Part shown: positions 52,976 to 61,630 of the stretch, piece after piece
How the letters are laid out: every line of letters begins with the position of its first letter
Numbering within the stretch: the first letter of the stretch is position 1
Source: an uncultured Collinsella sp.
GTDB lineage: Bacteria; Actinomycetota; Coriobacteriia; Coriobacteriales; Coriobacteriaceae
Direction: 5' to 3'
Length of the DNA: 64,000 bases
Assembly: GCA_900752215.1 (NCBI GenBank)
Contig: CAADUO010000060.1
Coordinates: 1-64,000 of the forward strand
Program-made: the position numbers and the translations under genes
The notes under the pieces: model-generated
Database searches by the model: none
Seen by the model: only the letters and a program-made list of their open reading frames with translations
Told to the model about the DNA's origin: nothing

Positions 52976-54103
52976 ATGACGACCGTGATTTCACATTTCT
53001 CCGCCCTCCGCGCAATTCGTCGCGCACGACGGGCGTACTCTGCCCTACCCTGGGACTCCGTTGATAGTGAACAGCAAGCACAGGCCTTGGCTAGCTGCAT
53101 TCCCAATAATGACGCGATAGACTTTGGCGCACTTTCGATACTCGACGCCTGGAATGAAGATGATTCCGAACTACTCGATCTTCTCGTTTCAAACGAAGAC
53201 AACAGACGCCCCGACAAGCGACTTCTTCAGCATATTCTCTCCGCTCCGCTTCCTGAAGGTGCAATTATGCACGTCGAGGCCGACATCTACGCAACGTCTC
53301 CTGCCATGACAGCCATGCTTTGTTCTAAAAATGAATCGGTCGCCAAAACCTTGATGCTCCTTATGGAGCTGCTCGGAACCTACTCCCTTCCGCCCGAGGC
53401 AACCTACCCCATCGCCTATGACGACATCTGGCCCAAGGGCGATAGCTGCGCAGCGACGGGCGATCTTGATTGCCTGGGCGGCCAGTCGGCAGCCAAACAG
53501 CAGAACGAAACCCGCTACGAACAGGCGCACTACAAATGCGAGCCCGCCACGACCATCGAAGATCTCGAGGCGGTCGCGCGCTTCGCCAAAAGTAGCTCAT
53601 ACACCTCGTTTCGCACGGCAGTCAAGCTTGCCCGACCCGGATCTGCATCCCCAGCCGAATCCCTAATGTTAGCCGTTCTCGGAGCGCCCATGCGCTTTGG
53701 CGGATTCGGATGTTGCAGCCTGCCCATGGGAGGCCTGCTACTCAACTATCGAATCGACTTCGACACTCTTGCGGTTAACATGTCCTCCGGCATCCCTTAC
53801 GCCATCTGCGACCTATATTGCCCGGCCGCCGGAGTCGACAACGAATACAACGGAATTGGGCATGAGCTTCAAAACGCTCGCATCCACGATGGCAATCGAA
53901 ATAATGGCCTCAAGGCAATGGGCATCCACGTCCTGGTTATCAATCGCGACCAAATGAAAGACCTTGTTGCACTCGAAGCCTTCGCCCAAACGATGCATCG
54001 ACTCGCAGGAGTCCGATTCCGATATCGCATCAAGGGCTATCGCAAGCGTCAGGCCGCTTGGCTCAACGCTCTGCGGGTCGGAATCGGCCTTGCGCCGGTC
54101 TAA
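52976..54103 (+). CDS. DUF559/Vsr-like nuclease-fold protein
   Basis: 375 residues. The N-terminal 230 residues are unassigned. The C-terminal part (about 225-345) follows the order of DUF559/Vsr-like PD-(D/E)XK proteins: SPAESLMLAVLG, a strand RIDF, ICDLYCPAAGVDNEYNGIGH (Asp and Glu in acidic-residue positions), an Arg-rich helix DGNRNNGLKAMG, then IHVLVINRDQM. This is my reading without alignment. No Shine-Dalgarno site precedes ATG 52976 and GTTATAG is only 3 bp before it, so it may be leaderless. GC content looks lower than in prs and pth. Hairpin elements E and F lie on both sides, inside the conserved glmU-prs-pth cluster. I see no antitoxin or methylase partner. Confidence 0.6.
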   Translation: MTTVISHFSALRAIRRARRAYSALPWDSVDSEQQAQALASCIPNNDAIDFGALSILDAWNEDDSELLDLLVSNEDNRRPDKRLLQHILSAPLPEGAIMHVEADIYATSPAMTAMLCSKNESVAKTLMLLMELLGTYSLPPEATYPIAYDDIWPKGDSCAATGDLDCLGGQSAAKQQNETRYEQAHYKCEPATTIEDLEAVARFAKSSSYTSFRTAVKLARPGSASPAESLMLAVLGAPMRFGGFGCCSLPMGGLLLNYRIDFDTLAVNMSSGIPYAICDLYCPAAGVDNEYNGIGHELQNARIHDGNRNNGLKAMGIHVLVINRDQMKDLVALEAFAQTMHRLAGVRFRYRIKGYRKRQAAWLNALRVGIGLAPV

Positions 54104-54454
54104 ACGGCGAATCACCCGTGCGCCGTCGAACAGGGCTGGACAGTTAGTTCAAATACGTATAAATAGACACATTGAATTAGGCTGTTTTGCAGCTATCTCT
54201 ATACCATTCGCCCTATTTGAAAGCGGGGTAGACTTCAAAACAGCGTCATATGGACTAACTAAAGTTCCAAAACAACATATCGGCATTGAATTGAGCAATT
54301 CGAGTCCTCAGAACTTATACGTATCTGAACTAACTGTCCACCTCGGATTTTGACGGCCGTCCAAACGCCCCCAAACAACCTCAATTGCCCTCCATTTGAC
54401 AGCGGCAACAGGGTCGCTCACCATAGCAGGCGACAAATCAACGAAAGGATGAAC
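54104..54454. other. Gap holding hairpin element F and the pth promoter region
   Basis: Element F (54137-54340) fills most of the gap. The last 110 bp (54341-54454) hold the pth ribosome site and no gene. Confidence 0.7.
54137..54340. repeat. Hairpin element F (204 bp), right of the nuclease-like gene
   Basis: 26-nt arms (54137-54162, 54315-54340; TGGACAGTTAGTTCAAATAC then GTATAA and complement) with one mismatch. Arm sequence matches element E, while the AT-rich interior does not. Confidence 0.9.
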
Positions 54455-55084
54455 ATGGCAGCTGCACAGCCGCTTAAGATTCGCATGGTTGCCGGACTTG
54501 GCAACCCCGGCGAGGAATATGCCGAGACCCGCCACAACGCCGGCTTTAAGGCAATCGACGAGCTGGCCCGTCAGGCCGGCGTCACGTACTGGAAAAACCA
54601 GGCAGGCGCCGAGGTCGCGCTCATCAATATCAACGATGCCGAGGAAGAGAACGGCAAGCGCCAGATCGTGCTGGTCAAGCCGCAGTCGTATATGAATACC
54701 TCGGGTGGCCCCATCTCCAAGCTCTGCCGCGAGTACAAGATCAAGGCCGAGGAGCTACTCGTGATTCACGACGAGCTCGACATTCCCGCCGGCGACGTAC
54801 GTGTTAAGGTGGGCGGCGGCCACGCCGGCCACAACGGCCTGCGCTCCATCATCGACAAGATGGGCAGCCGCGACTTTAGTCGCATCCGCACCGGTATCGG
54901 CAACCCTCCCGGCAAGATGGCCGTGGCAGATTACGTGCTCAAGCAGCTGCGCGCCCGCGAGGCCGAGGACTTCCAGAACACCTGCGCCCGCGCCGCAGAT
55001 GCCGCCGGTCTGGCCATCGTCCACGGCGTAATCTACGCCCGCGATCACGTAAACGGCGCCGCTTCCGCCAACGGCAAGCACTAA
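54455..55084 (+). CDS. pth: Peptidyl-tRNA hydrolase
   Basis: 209 residues. GLGNPGEEY (about 13-21), the catalytic His in RHNAGF (about 24-29), KPQSYMNTSG (about 77-86), HDELDIPAG and GGGHAGHNGLRSII are the Pth signature set. It releases stalled peptidyl-tRNA. The start at 54455 is 6 nt after AAAGGA, and an ATG at 54449 abuts it. In many genomes prs and pth are neighbours, so the 1.7-kb cassette just upstream looks inserted. A 179-bp hairpin element follows pth. Confidence 0.96.
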   Translation: MAAAQPLKIRMVAGLGNPGEEYAETRHNAGFKAIDELARQAGVTYWKNQAGAEVALININDAEEENGKRQIVLVKPQSYMNTSGGPISKLCREYKIKAEELLVIHDELDIPAGDVRVKVGGGHAGHNGLRSIIDKMGSRDFSRIRTGIGNPPGKMAVADYVLKQLRAREAEDFQNTCARAADAAGLAIVHGVIYARDHVNGAASANGKH

Positions 55085-55095
55085 AACCTACTATT

Positions 55096-55274
55096 TAGGG
55101 ACAGGTTTATTTCGGCAGGTTTTATCTACGGAAACGCCCCGGTGGGCGCATCGAAATAAACCCCGCACTGCCATACACACATAGCGCTCCAAAGGGGGCC
55201 GACCTCAACGAAGCGCGAGGCCGGCCCCTTTGCCGTTTTGCCTGATAAAACCGACAAAAATAAACCTGTCCCTA
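55096..55274. repeat. Hairpin element (179 bp) after pth
   Basis: 31-nt arms (55096-55126, 55244-55274; TAGGGACAGGTTTATTT at the outer end) pair with about four mismatches. The outer GGGACAG links it to the dispersed GGGGACAG elements. An inner GGGGCCGGCCTCGC-type stem is visible (about 55195-55227). Confidence 0.82.
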
Positions 55275-55346
55275 TTTGGTAGGTCGAAGTGGATAAACCC
55301 TTTTCCCAACCGCCGAAGACACACGTAAACAGCATGTCCATGAGGG

Positions 55347-55352
55347 TATAAT
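55347..55352 (+). promoter_or_regulatory. nfnA -10 box
   Basis: A consensus TATAAT lies about 105 bp before nfnA. The -35 position (CGTAAA) is weak. Confidence 0.5.
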
Positions 55353-55457
55353 TTGCACCGTATGTCTGCACAACGCCTGTGCGCGTACGGTTTTACTCGG
55401 GCTACCGTCCATTTCCGTGGAGGCACGGTTCGGCGGCCCTAACAAGAGAGGGGTTCT

Positions 55458-56297
55458 ATGTATAAGATCCTGGAGAAGACGCAGTTCTCGGAGAAGGTGT
55501 TCAAGTTCCGCATCGAGGCGCCCGCAATCGCCAAGCATGCGCACGCTGGACAGTTCCTCATGGTTCGCGCCAACGAGACGGGCGAGCGCGTCCCGTTTAC
55601 CCTGGCTGGCTGGAACGGTGACGAGGGCTGGGTCGAGTTCATCTTCATGGTGATCGGCAAGACCACCGAAATGCTGTCCACCTACGAGGCTGGCGAGTCG
55701 CTGCGCGACGTCGTGGGCCCGCTGGGCGTTCCCACCGAGATGGCCGAGGGCCCCTGCGCCGTCATTGGCGGCGGCGTCGGTCTGGCAATTGCCTTCCCGG
55801 TCGCCAAGCACCTGGTCGAGACCGGTCACGAGGTTCACGCCATCATGGGCGCCCGCACCAAGGACCTCCTGCTCATGGAGGACCAGTTCCGCGAGCTCCT
55901 CGACGAGGACCACATCCACATCACCACTGACGACGGCTCCTACGGCGAGCAGGGCGTTGTCACCGCTCCGCTGGAGCGCCTGCTGCAGGACAAGGCCGTG
56001 AGCCAGGTCTTCTGCGTCGGCCCCGTTCCGATGATGAAGTTCTCGACCCTCACCGCCCAGAAGTACGACACCCCCATCACCGCGTCCCTCAACCCCATCA
56101 TGGTTGACGGCACCGGTATGTGCGGCTGCTGCCGCGTCGAGGTGGGCGGCGTGACCAAGTTCGCTTGCGTCGACGGCCCCGACTTCGATGCCACCCTGGT
56201 CGACTGGGATGACCTTCGTGCCCGCCAGGCCGCTTATCGTTCCGAAGAGGGCGAGTCCCTCAAGGCCTATGAGGAAAAGAGCTGCGCATGCCACTAG
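55458..56297 (+). CDS. nfnA: NfnA-type FAD/2Fe-2S ferredoxin:NADP+ reductase subunit
   Basis: 279 residues. FAD-binding barrel (about 1-95; RVPFTLAGWN), a nucleotide domain (about 100-220; AVIGGGVGLAIAFPVAK) and a C-terminal 2Fe-2S Cys group DGTGMCGCCRVEVGG with a later Cys in KFACVDGP (about 215-245). The DHOD-electron-transfer/sulfide dehydrogenase family includes NfnA, the NAD(H)-binding subunit of the bifurcating NADH-dependent ferredoxin:NADP+ oxidoreductase. Assignment rests on the overlap (10 nt) with the gltD-like nfnB. The ribosome site GAGAGGGG fits ATG 55458. Confidence 0.9.
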   Translation: MYKILEKTQFSEKVFKFRIEAPAIAKHAHAGQFLMVRANETGERVPFTLAGWNGDEGWVEFIFMVIGKTTEMLSTYEAGESLRDVVGPLGVPTEMAEGPCAVIGGGVGLAIAFPVAKHLVETGHEVHAIMGARTKDLLLMEDQFRELLDEDHIHITTDDGSYGEQGVVTAPLERLLQDKAVSQVFCVGPVPMMKFSTLTAQKYDTPITASLNPIMVDGTGMCGCCRVEVGGVTKFACVDGPDFDATLVDWDDLRARQAAYRSEEGESLKAYEEKSCACH

Positions 56298-57697
56298 TTA
56301 ACGGTCGTTTCGTTGCCGATATGAAGTCGCCCCGCACCCCCGATAACGAGGAGCCGGCTGCCGAGCGCGCCTGCGACTTCCGCCCCGTCGACAAGGGCTT
56401 CACCGAGGAGATGGCGCTGGCCGAGGCCGAGCGCTGCCTCAACTGCAAGAAGCCGTTCTGTGTTGAGGGCTGCCCTGTCAACATCAACATCCCCCGCTTT
56501 ATCGAGCAGATCCGCGAGAAGGACTTCGGCGGCGCTCTCGATACCATTCGCGAGGACTCCATGCTTCCCGCCATCTGCGGCCGTGTCTGCCCGCAGGAGA
56601 ACCAGTGCGAGGGCAAGTGCATCCGTGGTAAGAAGTCCGAGCCCGTGGCCATCGGCCAGCTCGAGCGCTTCCTGGGTGACCGTCCCGAGCTCGCCTCCAC
56701 GCCCAAGATGGCTCCCAAGAACGGCAAGAAGGTCGCCGTCGTCGGCTCCGGCCCGTCCGGCATCACCTGCGCCGGCGAGCTCGCCCGCAACGGCTTTGAC
56801 GTCACCGTCTTTGAGGCATTCTTCACCGGCGGCGGCGTGCTGGTCTACGGCATCCCCGAGTTCCGTCTGCCCAAGGCGGTCGTCAAGCGCGAGATTGACG
56901 GCCTGGAGGACATGGGCGTCAAGTTTGAGTACAATTCCGTCGTGGGCAACATGGCCACGGCCGAAGAGCTGTTCGAGCAGGGCTTCGACGCCATCTACGT
57001 GGCGACCGGCGCTGGCCTGCCCAAGTTCCTCAACGTCCCCGGCGAGAACCTGCCCAACGTCTTCTTCGCTAACGAGTACCTCACCCGCGTGAACCTGATG
57101 AAGGCCAACAAGTTCCCCGAGTACGACACCCCCACCAAGCACGGCAAGAACGTCGTCGTCTTTGGCGGCGGCAACGTGGCTATGGACGCCGTCCGTACCG
57201 CCAAGCGCCTGGGCGCCGAGCATGCCATCATCGCCTACCGTCGTACCGAGGACGAGATGCCCTGCCGTCGCGCCGAGCTGCACCATGCCAAGGCCGAGGG
57301 CGTCGAGGTTCTGCCGCTTGTCTCCCCGCTCGAGTTTGTCGCTGGCGAGGACGGCTCCGTGTGCGCCGTCAAGGTCCAGAAGATGGAACTCGGCGAGCCT
57401 GACGAGTCCGGCCGTCGCCGCCCGGTGCCCATCGAGGGCGCCATCGAGGAGATCCCCTGCGACGTCGCGATCTCGGCTATCGGCACCAACGCCAACCCCT
57501 TCGCAAAGAAGATCGGCGGCAAGATGGAGCTCAACAAGTGGGGCTACATCGTCGCCGACGAGGAGACCGGCCAGACCACCGATCCCCGTATCTGGGCCGG
57601 CGGCGACATCGTCACCGGTGCCGCTACGGTCATTCTGGCGATGGGCGCCGGCAAGAAGGCCGCCGCTTCCATCACCAAGAGCCTGCTGGGCGAGTAA
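56288..57697 (+). CDS. nfnB: NfnB-type NADPH-binding flavoprotein with 4Fe-4S clusters
   Basis: 469 residues in the GltD/NfnB family. The N-terminal Cys region CLNCKKPFCVEGCPVNI and CGRVCPQENQCEGKC (about 45-125) gives two 4Fe-4S clusters. FAD-binding VVGSGPSGITCAGELA (about 153) and NADPH-binding VVFGGGNVAMDAVRTAKRLG (about 290) follow, with a late GGDIVTGAATVI. No separate glutamate synthase large subunit is present, so NfnB fits better than GltD. The complex exchanges electrons between ferredoxin, NADH and NADPH and complements the Ech hydrogenase at 26-32 kb. Confidence 0.92.
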   Translation: MPLVNGRFVADMKSPRTPDNEEPAAERACDFRPVDKGFTEEMALAEAERCLNCKKPFCVEGCPVNINIPRFIEQIREKDFGGALDTIREDSMLPAICGRVCPQENQCEGKCIRGKKSEPVAIGQLERFLGDRPELASTPKMAPKNGKKVAVVGSGPSGITCAGELARNGFDVTVFEAFFTGGGVLVYGIPEFRLPKAVVKREIDGLEDMGVKFEYNSVVGNMATAEELFEQGFDAIYVATGAGLPKFLNVPGENLPNVFFANEYLTRVNLMKANKFPEYDTPTKHGKNVVVFGGGNVAMDAVRTAKRLGAEHAIIAYRRTEDEMPCRRAELHHAKAEGVEVLPLVSPLEFVAGEDGSVCAVKVQKMELGEPDESGRRRPVPIEGAIEEIPCDVAISAIGTNANPFAKKIGGKMELNKWGYIVADEETGQTTDPRIWAGGDIVTGAATVILAMGAGKKAAASITKSLLGE

Positions 57698-57725
57698 TCA
57701 CCCTCAGCGCTAGCCATTAAACGGC

Positions 57726-57763
57726 AAAGTCCCTGTCGAGCACACGCTCGGCGGGGACTTTTT
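57726..57763 (+). terminator. nfnAB terminator
   Basis: AAAGTCCC, GTCGAG and their partners GCTCGGC, GGGGACTTT form a stem ending in TTTTTC. Confidence 0.88.
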
Positions 57764-57780
57764 CTATGCCGGCCGTCCCA

Positions 57781-57813
57781 CCACCACAAAGGTGCCTGTC
57801 CCCTTTGTGGTGG
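57781..57813. repeat. Hairpin with GTGCCTGTCC loop
   Basis: CCACCACAAAGG (57781-57792) and CCTTTGTGGTGG (57802-57813) form a perfect 12-bp stem. On the minus strand the loop side reads GGGGACAGGCAC, so it belongs with the GGGGACAG elements. It sits between convergent genes. Confidence 0.82.
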
Positions 57814-57823
57814 TTTTGGTCGG

Positions 57824-58447
57824 TTAGCCTTCGAGTTGGGCCACCTTGTAGCGGTAGGCTGCGGCGATGACGTCCTTGCAGCCTTCGCGGCCCAGCTTGG
57901 CGCGGTTGACGACGATGTCTTTACCGCTCGTCATCTTCCACTTGCCGGCGCTATAGCGCTTATAGAACGCCTCGCGCGCCTTCTGCTGCTGTTTGACCAG
58001 CTTGGCGCCCTTCTTTTTGTTAAGGCCACGCTTCTTGCGCACAATCTCGACGCGGTCCTCAAAGGGTGCGGTCACCAACACGGCAATGTGGCTGGGGTTG
58101 TTGCGCAGCAGGTAATCGGACAGACGGCCTTCGATAATGCAGCTCTCGGTCTCGCCCAGATCCAAAATCACCTGGCTCATCTTTTGGAACAACTTATCCG
58201 AGTACGAACGCGCATCGTAGCGGTCGGGCAGAAACGCCATGTTCTCCACGGCCAGACGCTCATCATAGGCGGCCATCTTATCGAGCGACTCGCCCGCGCG
58301 CAGCGACGCACGTACCAGCAGCTCGTTATCGTACAGCGGAATCCCCAACTCGTCGGCAAGCATGCGGCCAATCTCGTGGCCCTCGGCGCCAAAGTCGCGC
58401 GCGATGGTAATGACCACAGGATTCTTCTTATTCTCCAGATCGCTCAT
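57824..58447 (-). CDS. Cytidylate-kinase-like family protein
   Basis: 207 residues. The opening ITIARDFGAEGHEIGRMLAD is the phosphate-binding loop of the cytidylate-kinase-like family (PF13189 type). DNELLVRA, CIIEGRLSDYLLRNNP and RDRVEI-like EDRVEIVRKKRG follow the NMP-kinase layout. The family has no assigned substrate and differs from Cmk. I start at 58447 with GAAAGGAA upstream. The frame extends to 58492 through a hairpin. The operon relation to the amino acid transporter genes upstream (49-nt gap) is possible. Confidence 0.8.
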   Translation of the reverse strand: MSDLENKKNPVVITIARDFGAEGHEIGRMLADELGIPLYDNELLVRASLRAGESLDKMAAYDERLAVENMAFLPDRYDARSYSDKLFQKMSQVILDLGETESCIIEGRLSDYLLRNNPSHIAVLVTAPFEDRVEIVRKKRGLNKKKGAKLVKQQQKAREAFYKRYSAGKWKMTSGKDIVVNRAKLGREGCKDVIAAAYRYKVAQLEG

Positions 58448-58464
58448 CGCGATTCCTTTCTCCA

Positions 58465-58492
58465 TGTGACAAAGGGGCTGTCCCTTTGCCAC
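58465..58492. repeat. Hairpin with GGGG-CTG-TCCC core
   Basis: TGTGACAAAGGGG and TCCCTTTGCCACA pair (58465-58477, 58480-58492) with few mismatches around CTG. It lies between the permease stop and the kinase-like gene and is GGGACAGCCCC-like on the minus strand. Confidence 0.75.
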
Positions 58493-58495
58493 ATT

Positions 58496-59134
58496 CTACG
58501 CTGCCACCATTCGCCTCTGATATGCGCGAACCAGCAGCGAGATACCAAAGTTGAGCACAAAGTACATCGCAAACACCAGGCCGTAGAGCATAAGCACCTG
58601 CGACAGGTCGATCGCGTGGGCCATCACCACGTTTGCCGTGTACATGAGCTCGGCCACGTTAATGCCCGAAAGATACGAGCTGTCCTTAATGACGGTCGTG
58701 CACTGGCTAAACAGCGCCGGAATGATCGTCTTAAACGTCTGCGGCAAAATGATGTAGCGCATGGTGGCAAAGAAGCCGAAGCCCTGGCTCTGCGCTGCCT
58801 CAAACTGGCCGCGCGGAATCGAGTTGAGGCCGCCGCGCACAATCTCGGCCATAACAGCGCTGGTAAACAGCGTAAAGGCGATGGTCGAAATCACAATGTC
58901 CAAACCCTGCACCGTAAAGTAGATAAACAGGATCCACAGCAGGTTTGGCGTGCAACGGAACAGTTCGATATAGGCGCTCACCAAAATACGGAACGGGCGG
59001 GGCGCATAGCTCTTAACGAGCGCCAGCACCGTGCCAAAGATGAGCGAGAAAAAGATCGACAGCGCCGAGATCTCGATTGTCTTAACAAAGCCGCCCCAAA
59101 TGTAGAGCAGGTTGGTCGCGTTGAAGATTTCCAT
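58496..59134 (-). CDS. Polar amino acid ABC transporter permease
   Basis: 212 residues in the HisM/GlnP family: five helices, and the coupling-loop motif EIVRGGLNSIPRGQFEAAQS (about 93-112) with FGFFATMRYIILPQ. It forms a heterodimer with the next permease (stop of that gene is 3 nt away). Order in the operon is ATPase, binding protein, permease 1, permease 2. The substrate is probably Gln, Glu or another polar amino acid; sequence does not settle which. Confidence 0.93.
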   Translation of the reverse strand: MEIFNATNLLYIWGGFVKTIEISALSIFFSLIFGTVLALVKSYAPRPFRILVSAYIELFRCTPNLLWILFIYFTVQGLDIVISTIAFTLFTSAVMAEIVRGGLNSIPRGQFEAAQSQGFGFFATMRYIILPQTFKTIIPALFSQCTTVIKDSSYLSGINVAELMYTANVVMAHAIDLSQVLMLYGLVFAMYFVLNFGISLLVRAYQRRMVAA

Positions 59135-59137
59135 GCG

Positions 59138-59884
59138 CTAGGCCTCCTCTACGTTGTCGAGCCCCAGCTCGGCCAGGCTCACGCCGCGCGGACGCTCCTT
59201 GGAGCGGCGCTCGAGCCACTGCACCAGCATGGCGAGCGGAAAGCAGATGATGAAGTACATAAGGCAGCAGACGATGTATCCCTGCAGGTAGCCGTACAGA
59301 CTCACAAAGTTGTCGGAACGGTACATAAGGTCGCCGCCGGCCACAAGCGCCAGCACCGACGTATTCTTGACCAGGTTGAGCGCCTGGTTGCACAGCGGCG
59401 GCAGAATGATCTTGAATGTCTGGGGCAGTACGATGTACCAGTACGCCTGCGCACGGGTGAAGCCCTGGCTCTGGGCCGCCTCCATCTGACCGCGCGGAAC
59501 CGCCTCGATACCAGTGCGGATGACCTCCGAAATGTAGGCCGCGTGATACAGGCCCACGCCCAAGAAGCCCAGCACGAACGGAGCGATGCGCACCGGCTGG
59601 TCGGCACCGGTTATGGCCTGCAAAAACTGCGGACCGGCCATGTACATAAAGAGCACCTGTACGGGCAACGGGGTGTTCTGGTAAAACTCCACGTACGCGC
59701 GGCTTATGGCGCGCAGCACGCGCGAACGAGTGGTAGAGAACACGCCCAGCAGCGTGCCCAGCACCAGCGACAACAGCAGACCGGCAACGACCACCTGTAG
59801 CGTCACGCCAAAGCCCTCCCAGAAGGGCCCCATATTTTGAAATGTCGTCGACCAACGGTCGGCGTCAAATAATCCTTCGAGCAT
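59138..59884 (-). CDS. Polar amino acid ABC transporter permease
   Basis: 248 residues, same family as its neighbour: five helices (from about 22 on) and EVIRTGIEAVPRGQMEAAQS (about 123-142) followed by ARAQAYWYIVLPQ-like TRAQAYWYIVLPQ. The C-terminus carries extra Arg/Glu-rich residues. ATG 59884 has GGAAGGAA at good distance, while longer in-frame extension to 60067 overlaps the binding-protein gene and is not used. It is the first permease in the operon. Confidence 0.93.
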   Translation of the reverse strand: MLEGLFDADRWSTTFQNMGPFWEGFGVTLQVVVAGLLLSLVLGTLLGVFSTTRSRVLRAISRAYVEFYQNTPLPVQVLFMYMAGPQFLQAITGADQPVRIAPFVLGFLGVGLYHAAYISEVIRTGIEAVPRGQMEAAQSQGFTRAQAYWYIVLPQTFKIILPPLCNQALNLVKNTSVLALVAGGDLMYRSDNFVSLYGYLQGYIVCCLMYFIICFPLAMLVQWLERRSKERPRGVSLAELGLDNVEEA

Positions 59885-59909
59885 TTGATTCCTTCCTTGG
59901 ACGATGCGC

Positions 59910-60785
59910 CTATACAAGACCCCAGGTCTTGACCTCTTGGTCGAGCCAGCCATCGGCCAGGCGATCGCAAACCACCTGATCGACCACAGCCGAAAGGTCG
60001 CAGCCCTTCTTGGTCGCCACGCCGTAGCCCTGCTCGCCAAACTTGACCTCGGGCTGCAGCAGCTCAACGGTCTCGTTCATGTAACCGGCCAGCGTGGAGC
60101 GGTCCATGGCAAAGACGTCGATATTGCCGGCGTCGAGCGAACTCTTGATGATGGGATAGCCGCTAAAGGCCCTAAACTCGGGCTTGCAGCTAAAGCCGTT
60201 GTCCTTGATCATCTGCTCGATCAGGCCCTGCGTGGTGGCACCCTGGCTCACGCCAATGACCTTGCCGTCCAGATCCTCAATCGAGGTAAAGCCCGAACGC
60301 TTCTTGACCATGAGTCCCACGTAGTCGGTGCGGTACGGCGTCGAGAAATCCCAGCTCTTCTTGCGCTCGTCGGTGATGGTGTAGGTCGCCGCGACCACGT
60401 CGAGTTGGCCGTTATCGATCAGTGGGCCGCGCGTCTTGGGCGTTACGTCGGTAAACTCGACAAGCTCCTGGGCACGAGCCTTCTTGTAGCTCACACCAAA
60501 GACGGCAGCGGCGATCTGGTAGCACAAATCGACTTCCATGCCCTCAAAGCGGCCCTTGGCGGTGTCGTAATAGCCGTAGCCGGGAACATCCTTCTTAACG
60601 CCGGCATTCAGATGGCCACGCGACTTGATGGCCGCAAGCTTGGACCCCTTGTCGGAGCCCTCACCGCTGGTGGAGTTGCCGCAACCGGTAAGCGCGGTCC
60701 CCGTCAGCGCGAGCATGCCGGCGCCAGCCAGCTGCAAAAAGTGACGGCGCGACACGGCCGCCCTCGTCATATCCGTCATGTCCAT
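59910..60785 (-). CDS. Polar amino acid ABC transporter substrate-binding lipoprotein
   Basis: 291 residues. SRRHFLQLAGAG (about 12-23) looks like a twin-arginine signal and leads to LTGTALTGCGN, a lipobox with lipidated Cys at about 36. The SBP_bac_3 fold follows: SRGHLNAGVKKDVPGYGYYD, GMEVDLCYQIAAA, DVVAATYTITDERKKSWDFS with the typical binding Arg nearby. It delivers a polar amino acid to the permease pair. Start chosen at 60785 (second in-frame region to 60827 overlaps the ATPase stop). Confidence 0.92.
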   Translation of the reverse strand: MDMTDMTRAAVSRRHFLQLAGAGMLALTGTALTGCGNSTSGEGSDKGSKLAAIKSRGHLNAGVKKDVPGYGYYDTAKGRFEGMEVDLCYQIAAAVFGVSYKKARAQELVEFTDVTPKTRGPLIDNGQLDVVAATYTITDERKKSWDFSTPYRTDYVGLMVKKRSGFTSIEDLDGKVIGVSQGATTQGLIEQMIKDNGFSCKPEFRAFSGYPIIKSSLDAGNIDVFAMDRSTLAGYMNETVELLQPEVKFGEQGYGVATKKGCDLSAVVDQVVCDRLADGWLDQEVKTWGLV

Positions 60786-60793
60786 CACCGCGC

Positions 60794-61525
60794 CTAGTGC
60801 AGAATCTTGGACAGGAACTCGCGGCAACGCGGGTTCTCGGGGTTATCGAAGAAGTGCTCGGGCGTGCCCTCCTCCAGAATGCGGCCGTCCTCCATAAAGA
60901 TGACGCGGTCGGCCACCTGGCGCGCAAAGCCCATCTCGTGCGTCACGCAGATCATGGTGATGTCCTCCTGCGCGAGCTCAATCATAACGTCCAGTACCTC
61001 CTGGACCATCTCGGGGTCGAGCGCCGAGGTCGGCTCGTCAAACAGGATGATAGGCTGCTTGGTGCACAGGGCACGGGCGATGGCGATGCGCTGCTGCTGA
61101 CCGCCCGAGAGATTCTGCGGATACTCGCCAGCCTTATGCGCCATGCCGACGCGCTTGAGCGCGGCGATGGCGATCTCGGTCGCCTCCTCCTTGCTCTTCT
61201 TTTGCAGCTTGATGGGTGCGAGCGTCAGGTTGCCCAGCACCGTCATGTTGGGATACAGGTTGAACTGCTGAAACACCATGGAGCTGTACTTGCGAGCCAT
61301 CTCCAGGTGATTCTTTTTGGTGAGCGGCGTACCGTCGATGACGACCTCGCCCGACGTGGGCTCCTCCAGATAATCGACGCAACGGATGAGCGTCGACTTA
61401 CCCGAGCCGGAAGGCCCGATCATTACGAGCTTCTCGCCGCGCTTGACGGTGAGATTGATATCTTTGAGCACATGCAGGTCGCCAAAGTACTTGTTGAGAT
61501 GCTTGATCTCGATCATGTCTGCCAT
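60794..61525 (-). CDS. Polar amino acid ABC transporter ATPase
   Basis: 243 residues. Walker [14 protein letters not shown] (about 37-49), Q-loop [17 protein letters not shown], signature [15 protein letters not shown] (about 138), Walker [14 protein letters not shown] and [18 protein letters not shown] with the switch His. The FNLYPN and HEMGFAR text is specific to the GlnQ/HisP group. A GGGAAGGG ribosome site supports ATG 61525. It is the first gene of the operon, with two direct repeats upstream. Confidence 0.95.
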   Translation of the reverse strand: MADMIEIKHLNKYFGDLHVLKDINLTVKRGEKLVMIGPSGSGKSTLIRCVDYLEEPTSGEVVIDGTPLTKKNHLEMARKYSSMVFQQFNLYPNMTVLGNLTLAPIKLQKKSKEEATEIAIAALKRVGMAHKAGEYPQNLSGGQQQRIAIARALCTKQPIILFDEPTSALDPEMVQEVLDVMIELAQEDITMICVTHEMGFARQVADRVIFMEDGRILEEGTPEHFFDNPENPRCREFLSKILH

Positions 61526-61560
61526 GAATGTCCCTTCCCTGCGTTTACACGAGTTGAACT

Positions 61561-61606
61561 ATTGTACGGAAAGAACCACATTTCCGCAGCCCACACCACA
61601 TTCCCG
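61561..61606 (-). promoter_or_regulatory. Amino acid ABC operon promoter with 20-bp direct repeats
   Basis: TACAAT on the minus strand (61561-61566) is the candidate -10. Just upstream, CGGAAATGTGGT (61575-61586) and CGGGAATGTGGT (61595-61606) are direct repeats of 12 bp with a 20-bp period, two helix turns. They cover the -35 position, as expected for a regulator site. Confidence 0.5.
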
Positions 61607-61630
61607 TAAAGAACCCGCAACCTTCCACCC

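Larger units (their letters stand above)
55085..55457. other. Gap with a 179-bp hairpin element and the nfnA promoter
   Basis: The hairpin element at 55096-55274 is followed by a TATAAT box (55347-55352) and a leader of about 100 nt that ends in the GAGAGGGG ribosome site of nfnA. No riboswitch is recognised. Confidence 0.6.

Noticed and set aside
52611..54340. Complete DNA transposon with a transposase
   Set aside because: The only gene inside lacks DDE, HUH or recombinase motifs, and I see no clear target duplication. A MITE-like pair around a gene is the safer description.
55353..55457. Riboswitch in the nfnA leader
   Set aside because: The leader has short GC stems, but no conserved core of a known class could be matched.
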